Source of the DNA: Lonicera japonica | Lineage: Eukaryota > Streptophyta > Magnoliopsida > Dipsacales > Caprifoliaceae | Direction of reading: 5' to 3' | NCBI GenBank assembly: GCA_021464415.1 | Contig: CM038468.1 | Coordinates: forward strand, 3,720,001 to 3,784,000 | Length of the DNA: 64,000 bases | Shown here: piece by piece, positions 48,776 to 61,401 of the stretch | Position numbering within the stretch: the stretch's first letter is position 1 | Layout: every line of letters starts with the position of its first letter | The notes under the pieces: generated by a model | Database searches by the model: none | What the model saw: only the letters and a program-made list of their open reading frames with translations | What the model was told of the DNA's origin: nothing | Program-made: the position numbers and the translations under genes

Positions 48776-49918
48776 AGTATGGTAATAAAAACAATATCTC
48801 CCTTAGTTAACCTTTGTATTAAATCTTCCTTTTGTAAAGTTGAATCAACATACTACCAACTGTTAACGTCAATTAAAGAAAAATACGATTATTTCAAATA
48901 ACTTAGTTTATTCCAATATCTCAAAATGTGAATTTTTCTAAAACACTTCATTAATTATCTCGAACCAAACTTTTCTAATACTATAATATTTAATGAAGTT
49001 AGTGAACTACTTCAAATTGAACATTATATAGTGTCAAATATCACGAGAATTACATATTTTTAATCACACACTTTTAAAAGCTTTGGGACTAAATTAATGT
49101 GTAAAGCATTGCCTTTCATATGTTTAAGTTTATATTTTATGAATGCAATCATTTGTTTTACGTTTTATTCTTCGACCTTAACTAGAAGAGTAATCCTACA
49201 TATATTTTTGAATTATTTTCAAATTTAGATCAATTGATTTGACAGCTCAGATTGTTTTAAATCTTTAAACAAATTCGAGATACTTATCACTTTCTTATTT
49301 AAAAGATATTATTTTAGAATATTAAAAAATAAAAATAATTAATCAATTAGGCATTATTTTAATAATTAAAAAGATAATAATAGTAACAAATTTAGACATG
49401 TAAAACACTTCCAAAAGATTTTTTTTATATAGACACAACATTACCTTGCTGTTCCAATCAACAAGGAAAGTAACAATTAATTTTGTAAGGTCAGTGGAGG
49501 TTGCCTACAAATAAATTAAGATAATTCTATTTTAGTTTTATTTTAACTTGAATTATACTATTTATGAAATATAAAAGACCAAAAAAATTAATTTATTTTC
49601 ATTATTTAGATATTAGATGACATTATTAATTATCACTAGTTGTTAAGGTGAGTAAATTTTTTTTATCGCAATTAAACATACACGAAGTTTCAAAAAAAAA
49701 AAAAGGGATGATTGATTTGATAAAAAAAAATATGACTAAATTTTTTATGAAACCAAATTATTTGAGATTTTATTATATCTTATTCTCCTAAATCAGTTAT
49801 CATAGTTACACATGATCAAGTTTTTTCTAAAAAAAATAAAAATAAAAAATTATTTATTTTACAATTTTAGCCATTACTTAATTTAGTATGGTAATAAAAG
49901 TAATATCTCATTTTCCTA

Positions 49919-50361
49919 GGGCCCGTTTGGTTGTACTTGAAATTGAGAATTAGATAATTTATAATTAAGTAATTTACAAAATTTTCATTTATTAGTGTTT
50001 GGTTGTGTAAATTGAACAATTGTAAATATGATATTTCTAGTTGATTTTCAAAAATTCAAATTAAGTCATTTCAAGTAAAACTTGAAATTACCTAGTTCTA
50101 GAATTAGATAATTCATTTCAACTCCATTTTTCGAGAAGATCTAGTTTCTACCCTTGATGTTGATGCATCTAGACAAAATTTTAAATAACATAAAACAATA
50201 GAGAATATGATTTTATTCTAACAATTGGAATTTCTCATTTAAGTTTTTCAAACACTACTTGAATTGGAATTGAATTATTCATAAATGAGCAAATTCACAA
50301 TTCTTCAATCAAAAATTAACTAATTCTAAAATTAGATAATTTACGCAACCAAACGGGTTCC
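49919..50361. mobile_element. hAT-type MITE, unit A
   Basis: Inverted ends GGGCCCGTTTGGTTG and CAACCAAACGGGTTCC. The interior is symmetric and AT-rich (TTGAAATTGAGAATTAGATAATT and its complement at the other end). The related DNA at 48800-48830 lacks it. The duplication at the ends is about CCTAGG / CCTAAG and is uncertain. Confidence 0.7.
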
Positions 50362-51171
50362 TAAGGTTTGTACTAAATCTTCGTTTTTGGAGGTATCATC
50401 AACGATTTAAGCCGTTAAGATCAATTAAGGATAAATAGAAACATTTCAAAACATTTAGTTTGTTCCAATATCCCAAAATGTCAATTTTTCTTAGATGTTT
50501 CATTAATTCGCTCAAACCTAACCTTTTTAATGCTATAATATTTAATAAAGTTAGTGAAAAAGCTACTCCAAATTAAACATAAAATATTTTCAAGTATCAC
50601 GAGAATCACATTTGTAGTCACATACTTTTAAACCTCTGAGACTAAATGCGTACTGCATTGCCTTAGTTTAAATTTTATGCATGCAATCATTTGTTTTATC
50701 TTGAATTATTTTTCAAAATATTCAAAAAAAAAAAATTGTTCCTCAAGCTCCTGGGCTTGGGGCTTAGCTTGAGGTCAAGTGCTTGTACTTCCGCACATGT
50801 GATTTTTGAAGATGACCTCTACAACTATGTTTATGGGGCCGAACAAGTAATCTTGAAGTTTGAATTTCCAAACATATTTTCAAATTGGAAAAGAGGTAAA
50901 AACGTCTTTCGTGTAATAATTTTTTGTGAAAAATTCAACTAATAATATTTTTAAGAAATAAAGGCTTACATATCATTATTAAGAAATAAGGGCTTGCGTA
51001 TCATTATAATTTTAAAATAAGGGATTATTTATCAATTGTGTTTTAAAATAAGAGTTTTGACCGAGTGCAAACTTAACTTTGTACAAATTGTGTTGAGTAC
51101 AAACTCAACTTTGGACAAAATTATGTTTTGTGCAAACTTAACTTTGCAATAAAAAAAAATTAATAAAAAGG

Positions 51172-51417
51172 ACGTATTTGCTATCATGGATCAAGGATGC
51201 CGGTCTATCAAATATTAGTGTAGAATCAGATGCCCTTCTTCTTATTCTCGCCCTTCGTGGCGACTTTCCTAATTCTTTATTTTTAGGTGTCAAGATTAAC
51301 GAGTGTAAGCTTTTAGTTGCGAGTATTACCAACATTTCTTGTCGATTTGTACGCTGTTCAGCGAATCAAGTTGTTCACTGTATTGCTCGAGCATATGTTT
51401 CTATGTCTGAACTGGGG
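51172..51417 (+). pseudogene. RNase H-like fragment, unit A (truncated)
   Basis: Reads YLLSWIKDAGLSNISVESDA and on to the point ELGF, where the tandem junction replaces the rest by unrelated sequence (CKVEST). See the native version in unit C. Confidence 0.75.
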
Positions 51418-52500
51418 TTTTGTAAAGTTGAATCAACATACTACCAACTGTTAACGTCAATTAAAGAAAAATACGATTATTTCAAATAACTTAGTTTATT
51501 CCAATATCTCAAAATGTGAATTTTTCTAAAACACTTCATTAATTATCTCGAACCAAACTTTTCTAATACTATAATATTTAATGAAGTTAGTGAACTACTT
51601 CAAATTGAACATTATATAGTGTCAAATATCACGAGAATTACATATTTTTAATCACACACTTTTAAAAGCTTTGGGACTAAATTAATGTGTAAAGCATTGC
51701 CTTTCATATGTTTAAGTTTATATTTTATGAATGCAATCATTTGTTTTACGTTTTATTCTTCGACCTTAACTAGAAGAGTAATCCTACATATATCTTTGAA
51801 TTATTTTCAAATTTAGATCAATTGATTTGACAGCTCAGATTGTTTTACATCTTTAAACAAATTCGAGATATTTATCACTTTCTTATTTAAAAGATATTAT
51901 TTTAGAATATTAAAAAATAAAAATAATTAATCAATTAGGCATTATTTTAATAATTAAAAACATAATAATAGTAACAAATTTAGACATGTAAAACACTTCC
52001 AAAAGATTTTTTTTATATAGACACAACATTACCTTGCTGTTCCAATCAACAAGGAAAGTAACAATTAATTTTGTAAGGTCAGTGGAGGTTGCCTAAAAAT
52101 AAATTAAGATAATTCTATTTTAGTTTTATTTTAACTTGAATTATACTATTTATGAAATATAAAAGACCAAAAAAATTAATTTATTTTCATTATTTAGATA
52201 TTAGATGACATTATTAATTATCACTAGTTGTTAAGGTGAGTAAATTTTTTTTATCGCAATTAAACATACACGAAGTTTCAAAAAAAAAAGGGACGATTGA
52301 TTTGATAAAAAAAAGTATTACTAAATCTTTTATGAAACCAAATTATTTGAGACTTTATTATATCTTATTCTCCTAAATCAGTTATCTTAGTTACACATGA
52401 TCAAGTTTTTTCTAAAAAAAATAAAAAAAAATATTTCCTTTAAAATTTTAGCCATTACTTAATTTAGTATCGTAATAAAAGTAATATCTCATTTTCCTAG

Positions 52501-52939
52501 GGGGGCCTGTTTGGTTGTACTTGAAATTGAGAATTAAATAATTTACAATTAAATAATTTACAAAATTTTCATTTGTTAGTGTTTGGTTGTGTAAATTGAA
52601 CAATTGTAAATATGATATTTCTAGTTGATTCACAAAAATTTAAATTAAGTCATTTCAAGTAAAACTTGAAATTATCTAGTTCTAGAATTAGATAATTCAT
52701 TTCAACTCCATTTTTCGAGAAGATCTAGTTTCTACCCGTGATGTTGATGCATCTAGACAAAATTTTAAATAACATAAAACAATAGAGAATATGATCTAAC
52801 AATCGGAATTTCTCATTTAAGTTTTTCAAACACTACTTAAATTGGAATTGAATTATTCATAAATGAGCAAATTCATAATTTTTCGATCAAAAATTAACTA
52901 ATTCTAAAATTAGATAATTTACGCAACCAAACGGGTTCC
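52501..52939. mobile_element. hAT-type MITE, unit B
   Basis: Copy of the 49919 element carried by the tandem duplication. The left end reads GGCCTGTTTGGTTG. Confidence 0.7.
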
Positions 52940-53749
52940 TAACGTTTGTACTAAATCTTCGTTTTTGGAGGTATCATCAACAATTTAAGCCGTTAAGATC
53001 AATTAAGGATAAATAGAAACATTTCAAAACATTTAGTTTGTTCCAATATCCCAAAATGTCAATTTTTCTTAGACGTTTCATTAATTCGCTCAAACCTAAC
53101 CTTTTCAATGCTATAATATTTAATAAAGTTAGTGAAAAAGCTACTCCAAATTAAACATAAAATATTTTCAAGTATCACGAGAATCACATTTGTAGTCATA
53201 TACTTTTAAACCTCTAAGACTAAATGCGTACTGCATTGCCTTAGTTTAAATTTTATGCATGCAATCATTTGTTTTATCTTGAATTATTTTTCAAAATATT
53301 CAAAAAAAAAAAATTGTTCCTCAAGCTCCTGGGCTTGGGGCTTAGCTTGAGGTCAAGTGCTTGTACTTCCGCACATGTGATTTTTGAAGATGACCTCTAC
53401 AACTATGTTTATGGGGCCGAACAAGTAATCTTGAAGTTTGAATTTCCAAACATATTTTCAAATTGGAAAAGAGGTAAAAACGTCTTTCGTGTAATAATTT
53501 TTTGTGAAAAATTCAACTAATAATATTTTTAAGAAATAAAGGCTTACATATCATTATTAAGAAATAAGGGCTTGCGTATCATTATAATTTTAAAATAAGG
53601 GATTATTTATCAATTGTGTTTTAAAATAAGAGTTTTGACCGAGTGCAAACTTAACTTTGTACAAATTGTGTTGAGTACAAACTCAACTTTGGACAAAATT
53701 ATGTTTTGTGCAAACTTAACTTTGCAATAAAAAAAAATTAATAAAAAGG

Positions 53750-53995
53750 ACGTATTTGCTATCATGGATCAAGGATGCCGGTCTATCAAATATTAGTGTA
53801 GAATCAGATGCCCTTCTTCTTATTCTCGCCCTTCGTGGCGACTTTCCTAATTCTTTATTTTTAGGTGTCAAGATTAACGAGTGTAAGCTTTTAGTTGCGA
53901 GTATTACCAACATTTCTTGTCGATTTGTACGCTGTTCAGCGAATCAAGTTGTTCACTGTATTGCTCGAGCATATGTTTCTATGTCTGAACTGGGG
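53750..53995 (+). pseudogene. RNase H-like fragment, unit B (truncated)
   Basis: Same protein text and same truncation point as in unit A. Confidence 0.75.
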
Positions 53996-55077
53996 TTTTG
54001 TAAAGTTGAATCAACATACTACCAACTGTTAACGTCAATTAAAGAAAAATACGATTATTTCAAATAACTTAGTTTATTCCAATATCTCAAAATGTGAATT
54101 TTTCTAAAACACTTCATTAATTATCTCGAACCAAACTTTTCTAATACTATAATATTTAATGAAGTTAGTGAACTACTTCAAATTGAACATTATATAGTGT
54201 CAAATATCACGAGAATTACATATTTTTAATCACACACTTTTAAAAGCTTTGGGACTAAATTAATGTGTAAAGCATTGCCTTTCATATGTTTAAGTTTATA
54301 TTTTATGAATGCAATCATTTGTTTTACGTTTTATTCTTCGACCTTAACTAGAAGAGTAATCCTACATATATCTTTGAATTATTTTCAAATTTAGATCAAT
54401 TGATTTGACAGCTCAGATTGTTTTACATCTTTAAACAAATTCGAGATATTTATCACTTTCTTATTTAAAAGATATTATTTTAGAATATTAAAAAATAAAA
54501 TAATTAATCAATTAGGCATTATTTTAATAATTAAAAACATAATAATAGTAACAAATTTAGACATGTAAAACACTTCCAAAAGATTTTTTTTATATAGACA
54601 CAACATTACCTTGCTGTTCCAATCAACAAGGAAAGTAACAATTAATTTTGTAAGGTCAGTGGAGGTTGCCTAAAAATAAATTAAGATAATTCTATTTTAG
54701 TTTTATTTTAACTTGAATTATACTATTTATGAAATATAAAAGACCAAAAAAATTAATTTATTTTCATTATTTAGATATTAGATGACATTATTAATTATCA
54801 CTAGTTGTTAAGGTGAGTAAATTTTTTTTATCGCAATTAAACATACACGAAGTTTCAAAAAAAAAAGGGACGATTGATTTGATAAAAAAAAGTATTACTA
54901 AATCTTTTATGAAACCAAATTATTTGAGACTTTATTATATCTTATTCTCCTAAATCAGTTATCTTAGTTACACATGATCAAGTTTTTTCTAAAAAAAATA
55001 AAAAAAAATATTTCCTTTAAAATTTTAGCCATTACTTAATTTAGTATCGTAATAAAAGTAATATCTCATTTTCCTAG

Positions 55078-55516
55078 GGGGGCCTGTTTGGTTGTACTTG
55101 AAATTGAGAATTAAATAATTTACAATTAAATAATTTACAAAATTTTCATTTGTTAGTGTTTGGTTGTGTAAATTGAACAATTGTAAATATGATATTTCTA
55201 GTTGATTCACAAAAATTTAAATTAAGTCATTTCAAGTAAAACTTGAAATTATCTAGTTCTAGAATTAGATAATTCATTTCAACTCCATTTTTCGAGAAGA
55301 TCTAGTTTCTACCCGTGATGTTGATGCATCTAGACAAAATTTTAAATAACATAAAACAATAGAGAATATGATCTAACAATCGGAATTTCTCATTTAAGTT
55401 TTTCAAACACTACTTAAATTGGAATTGAATTATTCATAAATGAGCAAATTCATAATTTTTCGATCAAAAATTAACTAATTCTAAAATTAGATAATTTACG
55501 CAACCAAACGGGTTCC
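55078..55516. mobile_element. hAT-type MITE, unit C
   Basis: Third copy, identical in structure to the one in unit B, carried by the tandem duplication and not by separate transposition. Confidence 0.7.
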
Positions 55517-56327
55517 TAACGTTTGTACTAAATCTTCGTTTTTGGAGGTATCATCAACAATTTAAGCCGTTAAGATCAATTAAGGATAAATAGAAACATT
55601 TCAAAACATTTAGTTTGTTCCAATATCCCAAAATGTCAATTTTTCTTAGACGTTTCATTAATTCGCTCAAACCTAACCTTTTCAATGCTATAATATTTAA
55701 TAAAGTTAGTGAAAAAGCTACTCCAAATTAAACATAAAATATTTTCAAGTATCACGAGAATCACATTTGTAGTCATATACTTTTAAACCTCTAAGACTAA
55801 ATGCGTACTGCATTGCCTTAGTTTAAATTTTATGCATGCAATCATTTGTTTTATCTTGAATTATTTTTCAAAATATTCAAAAAAAAAAAATTGTTCCTCA
55901 AGCTCCTGGGCTTGGGGCTTAGCTTGAGGTCAAGTGCTTGTACTTCCGCACATGTGATTTTTGAAGATGACCTCTACAACTATGTTTATGGGGCCGAACA
56001 AGTAATCTTGAAGTTTGAATTTCCAAACATATTTTCAAATTGGAAAAGAGGTAAAAACGTCTTTCGTGTAATAATTTTTTGTGAAAAATTCAACTAATAA
56101 TATTTTTAAGAAATAAAGGCTTACATATCATTATTAAGAAATAAGGGCTTGCGTATCATTATAATTTTAAAATAAGGGATTATTTATCAATTGTGTTTTA
56201 AAATAAGAGTTTTGACCGAGTGCAAACTTAACTTTGTACAAATTGTGTTGAGTACAAACTCAACTTTGGACAAAATTATGTTTTGTGCAAACTTAACTTT
56301 GCAATAAAAAAAAAATTAATAAAAAGG

Positions 56328-56642
56328 ACGTATTTGCTATCATGGATCAAGGATGCCGGTCTATCAAATATTAGTGTAGAATCAGATGCCCTTCTTCTTA
56401 TTCTCGCCCTTCGTGGCGACTTTCCTAATTCTTTATTTTTAGGTGTCAAGATTAACGAGTGTAAGCTTTTAGTTGCGAGTATTACCAACATTTCTTGTCG
56501 ATTTGTACGCTGTTCAGCGAATCAAGTTGTTCACTGTATTGCTCGAGCATATGTTTCTATGTCTGAACTGGGGTTTTGGGAGCATATCCCCCTCCCCTCC
56601 CCCCCCGCCCGCGTCCTTTCCATTTATCTCGGACCTGCTTGA
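56328..56642 (+). pseudogene. RNase H-like (RVT_3) domain fragment, native end
   Basis: RNase H-like domain of the type found at the end of plant non-LTR elements and in many host-encoded RVT_3 proteins. Visible are the Glu-Ser-Asp (VESDALL) site, the central ECKLL helix, and the SANQVVHCIARA motif with the conserved Asn and His. The C-terminal segment (WEHIPLPSPPARV) is present only in this copy and ends at a stop at 56640. No N-terminal half or start codon is found, so it is a relic; the catalytic first Asp region is missing. Confidence 0.75.
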
Positions 56643-57255
56643 TGTTGATTTGATCTAATAATATTGTTTTTTCGATTGTCAAAAAAAAAGAAGAGAAGCT
56701 TTATCTAATTTCTGAAAAGAATCATCTCTTCTTTTCGTAATAAAAGCTAATCTTTAAAGAGAACGGTGGAGATGTATGCTCAAATTTCATCGTGAGCAAT
56801 TTCAAATCTATCTATGGGATAATTGACATAGAAAGATTACTTTCATTTGTGTAACCCATGATTATAATTTTCTAATTAAATTTCACTCTAGTCCATGACT
56901 AGAGTTTTTTAGAGGAAAAAAAAAAGATTCATTGAGTTGTACATTGATATGCTATAAGGACAGGGAATTACTTTTGCTGAGACAAACTTGATTTAACAAC
57001 ATAGAGCATAATAATTATTTCTAGGATCATTTAGACTTAAGTACTGTTATAATTGTCGAAAATAAACTTAAATATATTTTTGTTGAAAATTAAACTTAGC
57101 TACATTTTAGTTACACTTCGTCAGAAATTAACAATCCCGTGCATTGCACGTGACTTAAATAAAAAAAATGAAAAAAAATGTAAAGAAAAGAAAAAATGTT
57201 AAACAGAGATCCTTGTTCCCTTGTTCTCTCCTCTGAGACTCTGACCAGCCCCCAA

Positions 57256-57287
<32 letters not shown>

Positions 57288-57770
57288 ACTTGGTAACATT
57301 ATGATTGTCGAAATTAGTTTAAGTTGTGTTTTTTAGTTTGGAAACTAAATCTTTTTTAAAGTCTAAGTATCTTTTTTATTATAAATTAAGTATTGCACGT
57401 GCCAGACGGCACGAATTAAATCAAAAAACTTACATATATTAAAAAGATAACTAGGCCTAAAATATATGTTTACATAAGTCTTATTAAATATGTTTTTGTT
57501 TAGAAATTAAACTTAGGTACGTTTTAAGTTAAACTGAGCTAGAAGTAAATGATCACGTGACATTTAATTTCAAAAAAAGAAAGACAAAAAATTCTAGAAG
57601 AAAAGGAAAAAAACAGGAACAGAGATTCTCCTTCTCCCCTCCGACAAGCCACCATCCCTCTCCCCTCTCACACACACATATATGCGCCTATGCATACACA
57701 CATATACAGTAAAATCCCTAACTTTTGCTCCCAAAGAAAAAACCCTAACTTTGTGATATATGTTGGATGT
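56643..57770. repeat. segment duplicated from 34.4-35.6 kb, copy 2
   Basis: 56700-57300 and 57350-57700 match the two halves of 34441-35570 in order. It contains CCGTGCATTGCACGTGAC (57137-57154) and two pyrimidine-rich runs. No gene. Confidence 0.65.
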
Positions 57771-57774
57771 AATG

Positions 57775-57822
57775 TCTATCTATCTATCTATCTATCCATA
57801 TATATATATATATATATATATG
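57775..57822. repeat. TCTA and TA microsatellite
   Basis: A run of about six TCTA units is followed by about eleven TA units. Confidence 0.9.
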
Positions 57823-58612
57823 AGTGAGGTTTCAATGGTTACTACTCTTTTTATCCATGAATGATTATTATAATATTAACCATTGGATGAAAAATCAATG
57901 GTTGAAATCAAATGTGTAGTTAGCTAACATAATTAATGTACACCGGAGAAATACAAAGTATTTAAATGCAAAGTTAAGTGGGTGACTTGTTGTTACCTGA
58001 TGACATGGCATTTTGTTTCTATTTAGTTTTAAGGAATTATAAATTAGATATTCATTACATGATTTTGTAATTCCAACACAGGATATCCATATTCCTTACC
58101 CATATAAAATGGATAATTTTATTTATATTGCTATCTTGCAGTTAATTTACATTGTTAAGTTAATTAGTATTGCCTGCTAAATTAATCCATAAGTGTAGAT
58201 AAAGTAACAAAAAAATATTATTGATTTAATTTTATAAATATTATTTTATTAATGATTTCATATTAAAAAATAAATTAGATTAATAGGTACATCTACTTTA
58301 ATTAAATAAATAAAAATGTGTTTCTTTTTTTAAATTACAAATCAATTACTCTCATTCTAATAAATGTCATTCTATTTTTAGAATTGGTTTCAAGGAAAAC
58401 GTTTTAATCGATGACAAAATAAATTTTAATTTATTATAAATAAAATATAGTCATTTTCAAAACTATCCCTTATTAAAGATAACAACTGTTAAAAAATAAA
58501 ATAATAAAAAAATATAAATAACAAAAACTCAAATTCAAACTAAACATCTCAAACAAAGATTTCAAATTTGAACATGTAATATAAATCTTATCACAAAGGT
58601 CAACCAAGAACA
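57823..58612. other. AT-rich noncoding DNA
   Basis: No open frame or repeat ends recognised. Confidence 0.4.
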
Positions 58613-58615
58613 TAA

Positions 58616-58957
58616 GAGCATCTTTACACAAAAATAATAAAGAGTTCGTTTTATACTCAAACAGTCTATTTTAGACTTTTGTATAAATATTAAACTACCA
58701 ATTAGATACGCATAAGTGAAACTTATCCTATATTTATTTCCTTACTTTTCAAATCCATTTATTTCTAGAAATGAGATGAGGGAAAATAGACAAGAGATTA
58801 TCTGTCGTGGTTGTGTGAATTGGGTTTGTATTTTACACAACTTTTTTACACAAATCCTAAGTGCCAAAGTTTCTTAAAAGACTGCTGGAAACCTATTTTT
58901 TACAAAACGTGTAAATTTTATACAAACCAAAATTATACACTACGTTTGGAGATGATC
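58616..58957. mobile_element. Tourist-like MITE (TAA target site)
   Basis: Ends GAGCATCTTTACAC and GTTTGGAGATGATC are imperfect inverted repeats of the plant GAGCATCTCCAAC type, flanked by TAA on both sides (58613-58615, 58958-58960). The second half matches 34180-34350. No coding capacity. PIF/Harbinger assignment rests on the trinucleotide duplication. Confidence 0.5.
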
Positions 58958-59529
58958 TAAGTATTAAATATATATATTTTATTAATTCCGAAAAGTCTAA
59001 ATTTCAAATTAATTATCAAATGATAAGATGTTACAATTTTAAAAAGAAAAAAAAAGTTTATGTACAACAAAAAAGAAAAATAAAAATACTTGAAAATTGT
59101 GAACCTTTCAAAAAAAAATTAAAATTTTGATGAAATTTTTTAGAATTGTTTGTAGGCTCATTTATTTCACATAATTTCATAAAAAATATTTTTTTTGAAG
59201 CACCAAATAAATCTCAAAGGTTTATGGTATGTTGTTTGTATAATTATCCTCTCACAAACCATTCCAGTGAAAGAAAATACTATTCGTATTATAAATTACG
59301 GTACCAAATGTCTTGCTAGCTAATTAATTACATGATCATGAACACTTTATGTGATGATATATTGAAAAATTGATAAACATGAAATAAGTCTAATGTGATT
59401 GTCAACATAGAAGAATATGTATACTTGATTCTTAAATTTTTATTAATATTATTATATGAAAGAAAATGGTAGAAGTATTAATAACATAATTAATTGAAAA
59501 TATTTTTTAATAAAACTCTTTAAAATTCT

Positions 59530-60254
59530 TTAAGGTTGTGTTTGGAATTTGGATTTGAGGGAAGATTTTAACATGAGATTTATATTTGGAATCTCAAATC
59601 TAAATATTTTTGTTTGGTGTGAAATTACGATCTGAGATTTATAAATATATTCAAATAATAAGATTTGATACTTATCTTAAAGTTATAACTTTCAAATTTT
59701 AGAGATAGGATTGTTCCTTATATATCTCAAACTTGAGAAGCTGGAAAAAATATTAATTAATTTTTAAACAAATTATTAATTTTTATTATTATAAATATAT
59801 TTGTAATATTAATTATAATAATAATACGAAGGATGACAAAGGATCGTGTGTTGTCCAAACCCAACAAGCATATAAACGCATCCCAATCTGGTGCAAGTTT
59901 TATTATTTTAAATATAAATCCGTCGTGAATCGTATATGCATAAACCCACTCCTGCTCCGTGGTAATTACGCTATATTATAAGAAATAAAATACTATAATA
60001 GGAGCGGGTCGAGTCAAACAAGTTAATTTTGTGTAAGCATGAGTTTCGCCATGGTGTTGAAAAATAAAAATAGCTTACTAATCAACTAAATATAAATTTT
60101 AGGTTAATAATATTTAGATTTATAAATCAATTTCCTTGTATTTGTTAAGTAAACACAAAATTTTAAAGTCTTGTATTTCAAATATGTAATTTTTGAATCT
60201 TGGATTTATGAATTTTAAAGCTAAATCCAATTATATAATTCAAATGCACCTTAA
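59530..60254. mobile_element. inverted-repeat MITE, about 725 bp
   Basis: The left end TTAAGGTTGTGTTTGGAATT and right end (complement) TTTAAGGTGCATTTGAATTA are inverted relative to each other. Subterminal sequences (AGATTTATATTTGGAATCTC and others) also pair. An internal stretch near 59800-59960 is not symmetric and may be nested. Superfamily unassigned. Confidence 0.45.
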
Positions 60255-60917
60255 AATAAAATAGAAAATAAATTAAAATGGAAGTAGATTTCGATTAGGA
60301 ATCTAAATTAGTACAGTTAAATTAATTTTAATTAGTGGATATAATTCTCAATTTTGAAAATGGTACAAAATTTACTTGTCAAACACAACACATTGATTAT
60401 TGAACCAAATAATTAATTATTTAATACTAAATAGGATATATTTGAAGTGTTATTTAATAAGTCGTACGCATACTTCCGTATCTGATCAAATTATTAAAAG
60501 TTGAGTTTGTTTGAAATATTTTAAATTAAGAAAATACGTTTCTTTTAATATTATTTTATGTTATTGTGTTAAAATTATTATTTAGTTGAATAATGACTAA
60601 TAAAACTAGTAGCACAAGTTATATGAGATGCTTGAAATTAATTTTTGGATTTTTATTGTAATATGATTTGTTACGAATAATAATAAAATGATTAAATTAA
60701 AAGTGTTATTAAAATAATTGAGTTGTATGTAATTTGTAAACATATTGTATAGAGATGAAAATTCAAAGTCAACTATATTTTGAAAGTGTTATTTTTCATA
60801 AACTTATGTTATTAATTAACTATAAAACTGAAATGACGAAAACACCCATAAACACTTATTTTAATTTGGAATTGGGTTATCATAAGTCTATTTGGCAAAT
60901 AATTTTTTTAAGGAATC

Positions 60918-61242
60918 TTGTTTGGTTGAGATTTTAAAACATGTTTTAAAAAATGAATTTAATTTTTGTTGAAGCTTTTTTTCAACAATTCAAAAAAACT
61001 CGTAAAAAAATCAAAAAAAATAGTAACAATGGATCATATTTTATAGATCTCGATGATTAGGTTTCACATATATATATATATATATATATTTTTATCTAAT
61101 TCCGATTTTTGAATTTAAAGTTATGGTATTTTAAAAATTTTATGAGAGATAAAGTAAAGTAATTTGGGAAAAGTGAAGTAAAGTTGATTATTTGATAAAA
61201 CATTTAAAAACTTGAATTTAAAATCTCAACTAAACACCACCA
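60918..61242. mobile_element. inverted-repeat MITE, about 325 bp
   Basis: GTTTGGTTGAGATTTTAAAA on the left and, in complement, GTTTAGTTGAGATTTTAAAT on the right. A TA run occurs inside (61071-61090). Superfamily unassigned. Confidence 0.5.
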
Positions 61243-61401
61243 AAAATTTAATTAAAAAAATAAAAATATAATAGGTCGCCTTAACCTGTTATAACAAGTT
61301 AAAAGATTTGACACCTCACTAATGTGTATTAATTATTGTCAGTACCCATTAATGAATAGAAAGAGAAAGTAAGTATTAAAAACTCATTCATATATATATA
61401 T

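Larger units (their letters stand above)
48830..56578 (+). repeat. tandem triplication of a 2.58-kb unit
   Basis: Unit A 48830-51417 (2,588 bp), unit B 51418-53995 (2,578 bp), unit C 53996-56573 (2,578 bp) plus the shared TTTTG. B and C are almost identical, while A differs by scattered substitutions and small indels. Each unit holds two diverged halves of the 38.4-kb repeat family, a hAT-type MITE, and a truncated RNase H-like fragment at its end. The junctions (51418-51422 and 53996-54000) carry TTTTG, which also occurs at the left start (48830-48834) and at the native right end (56574-56578). Confidence 0.9.
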
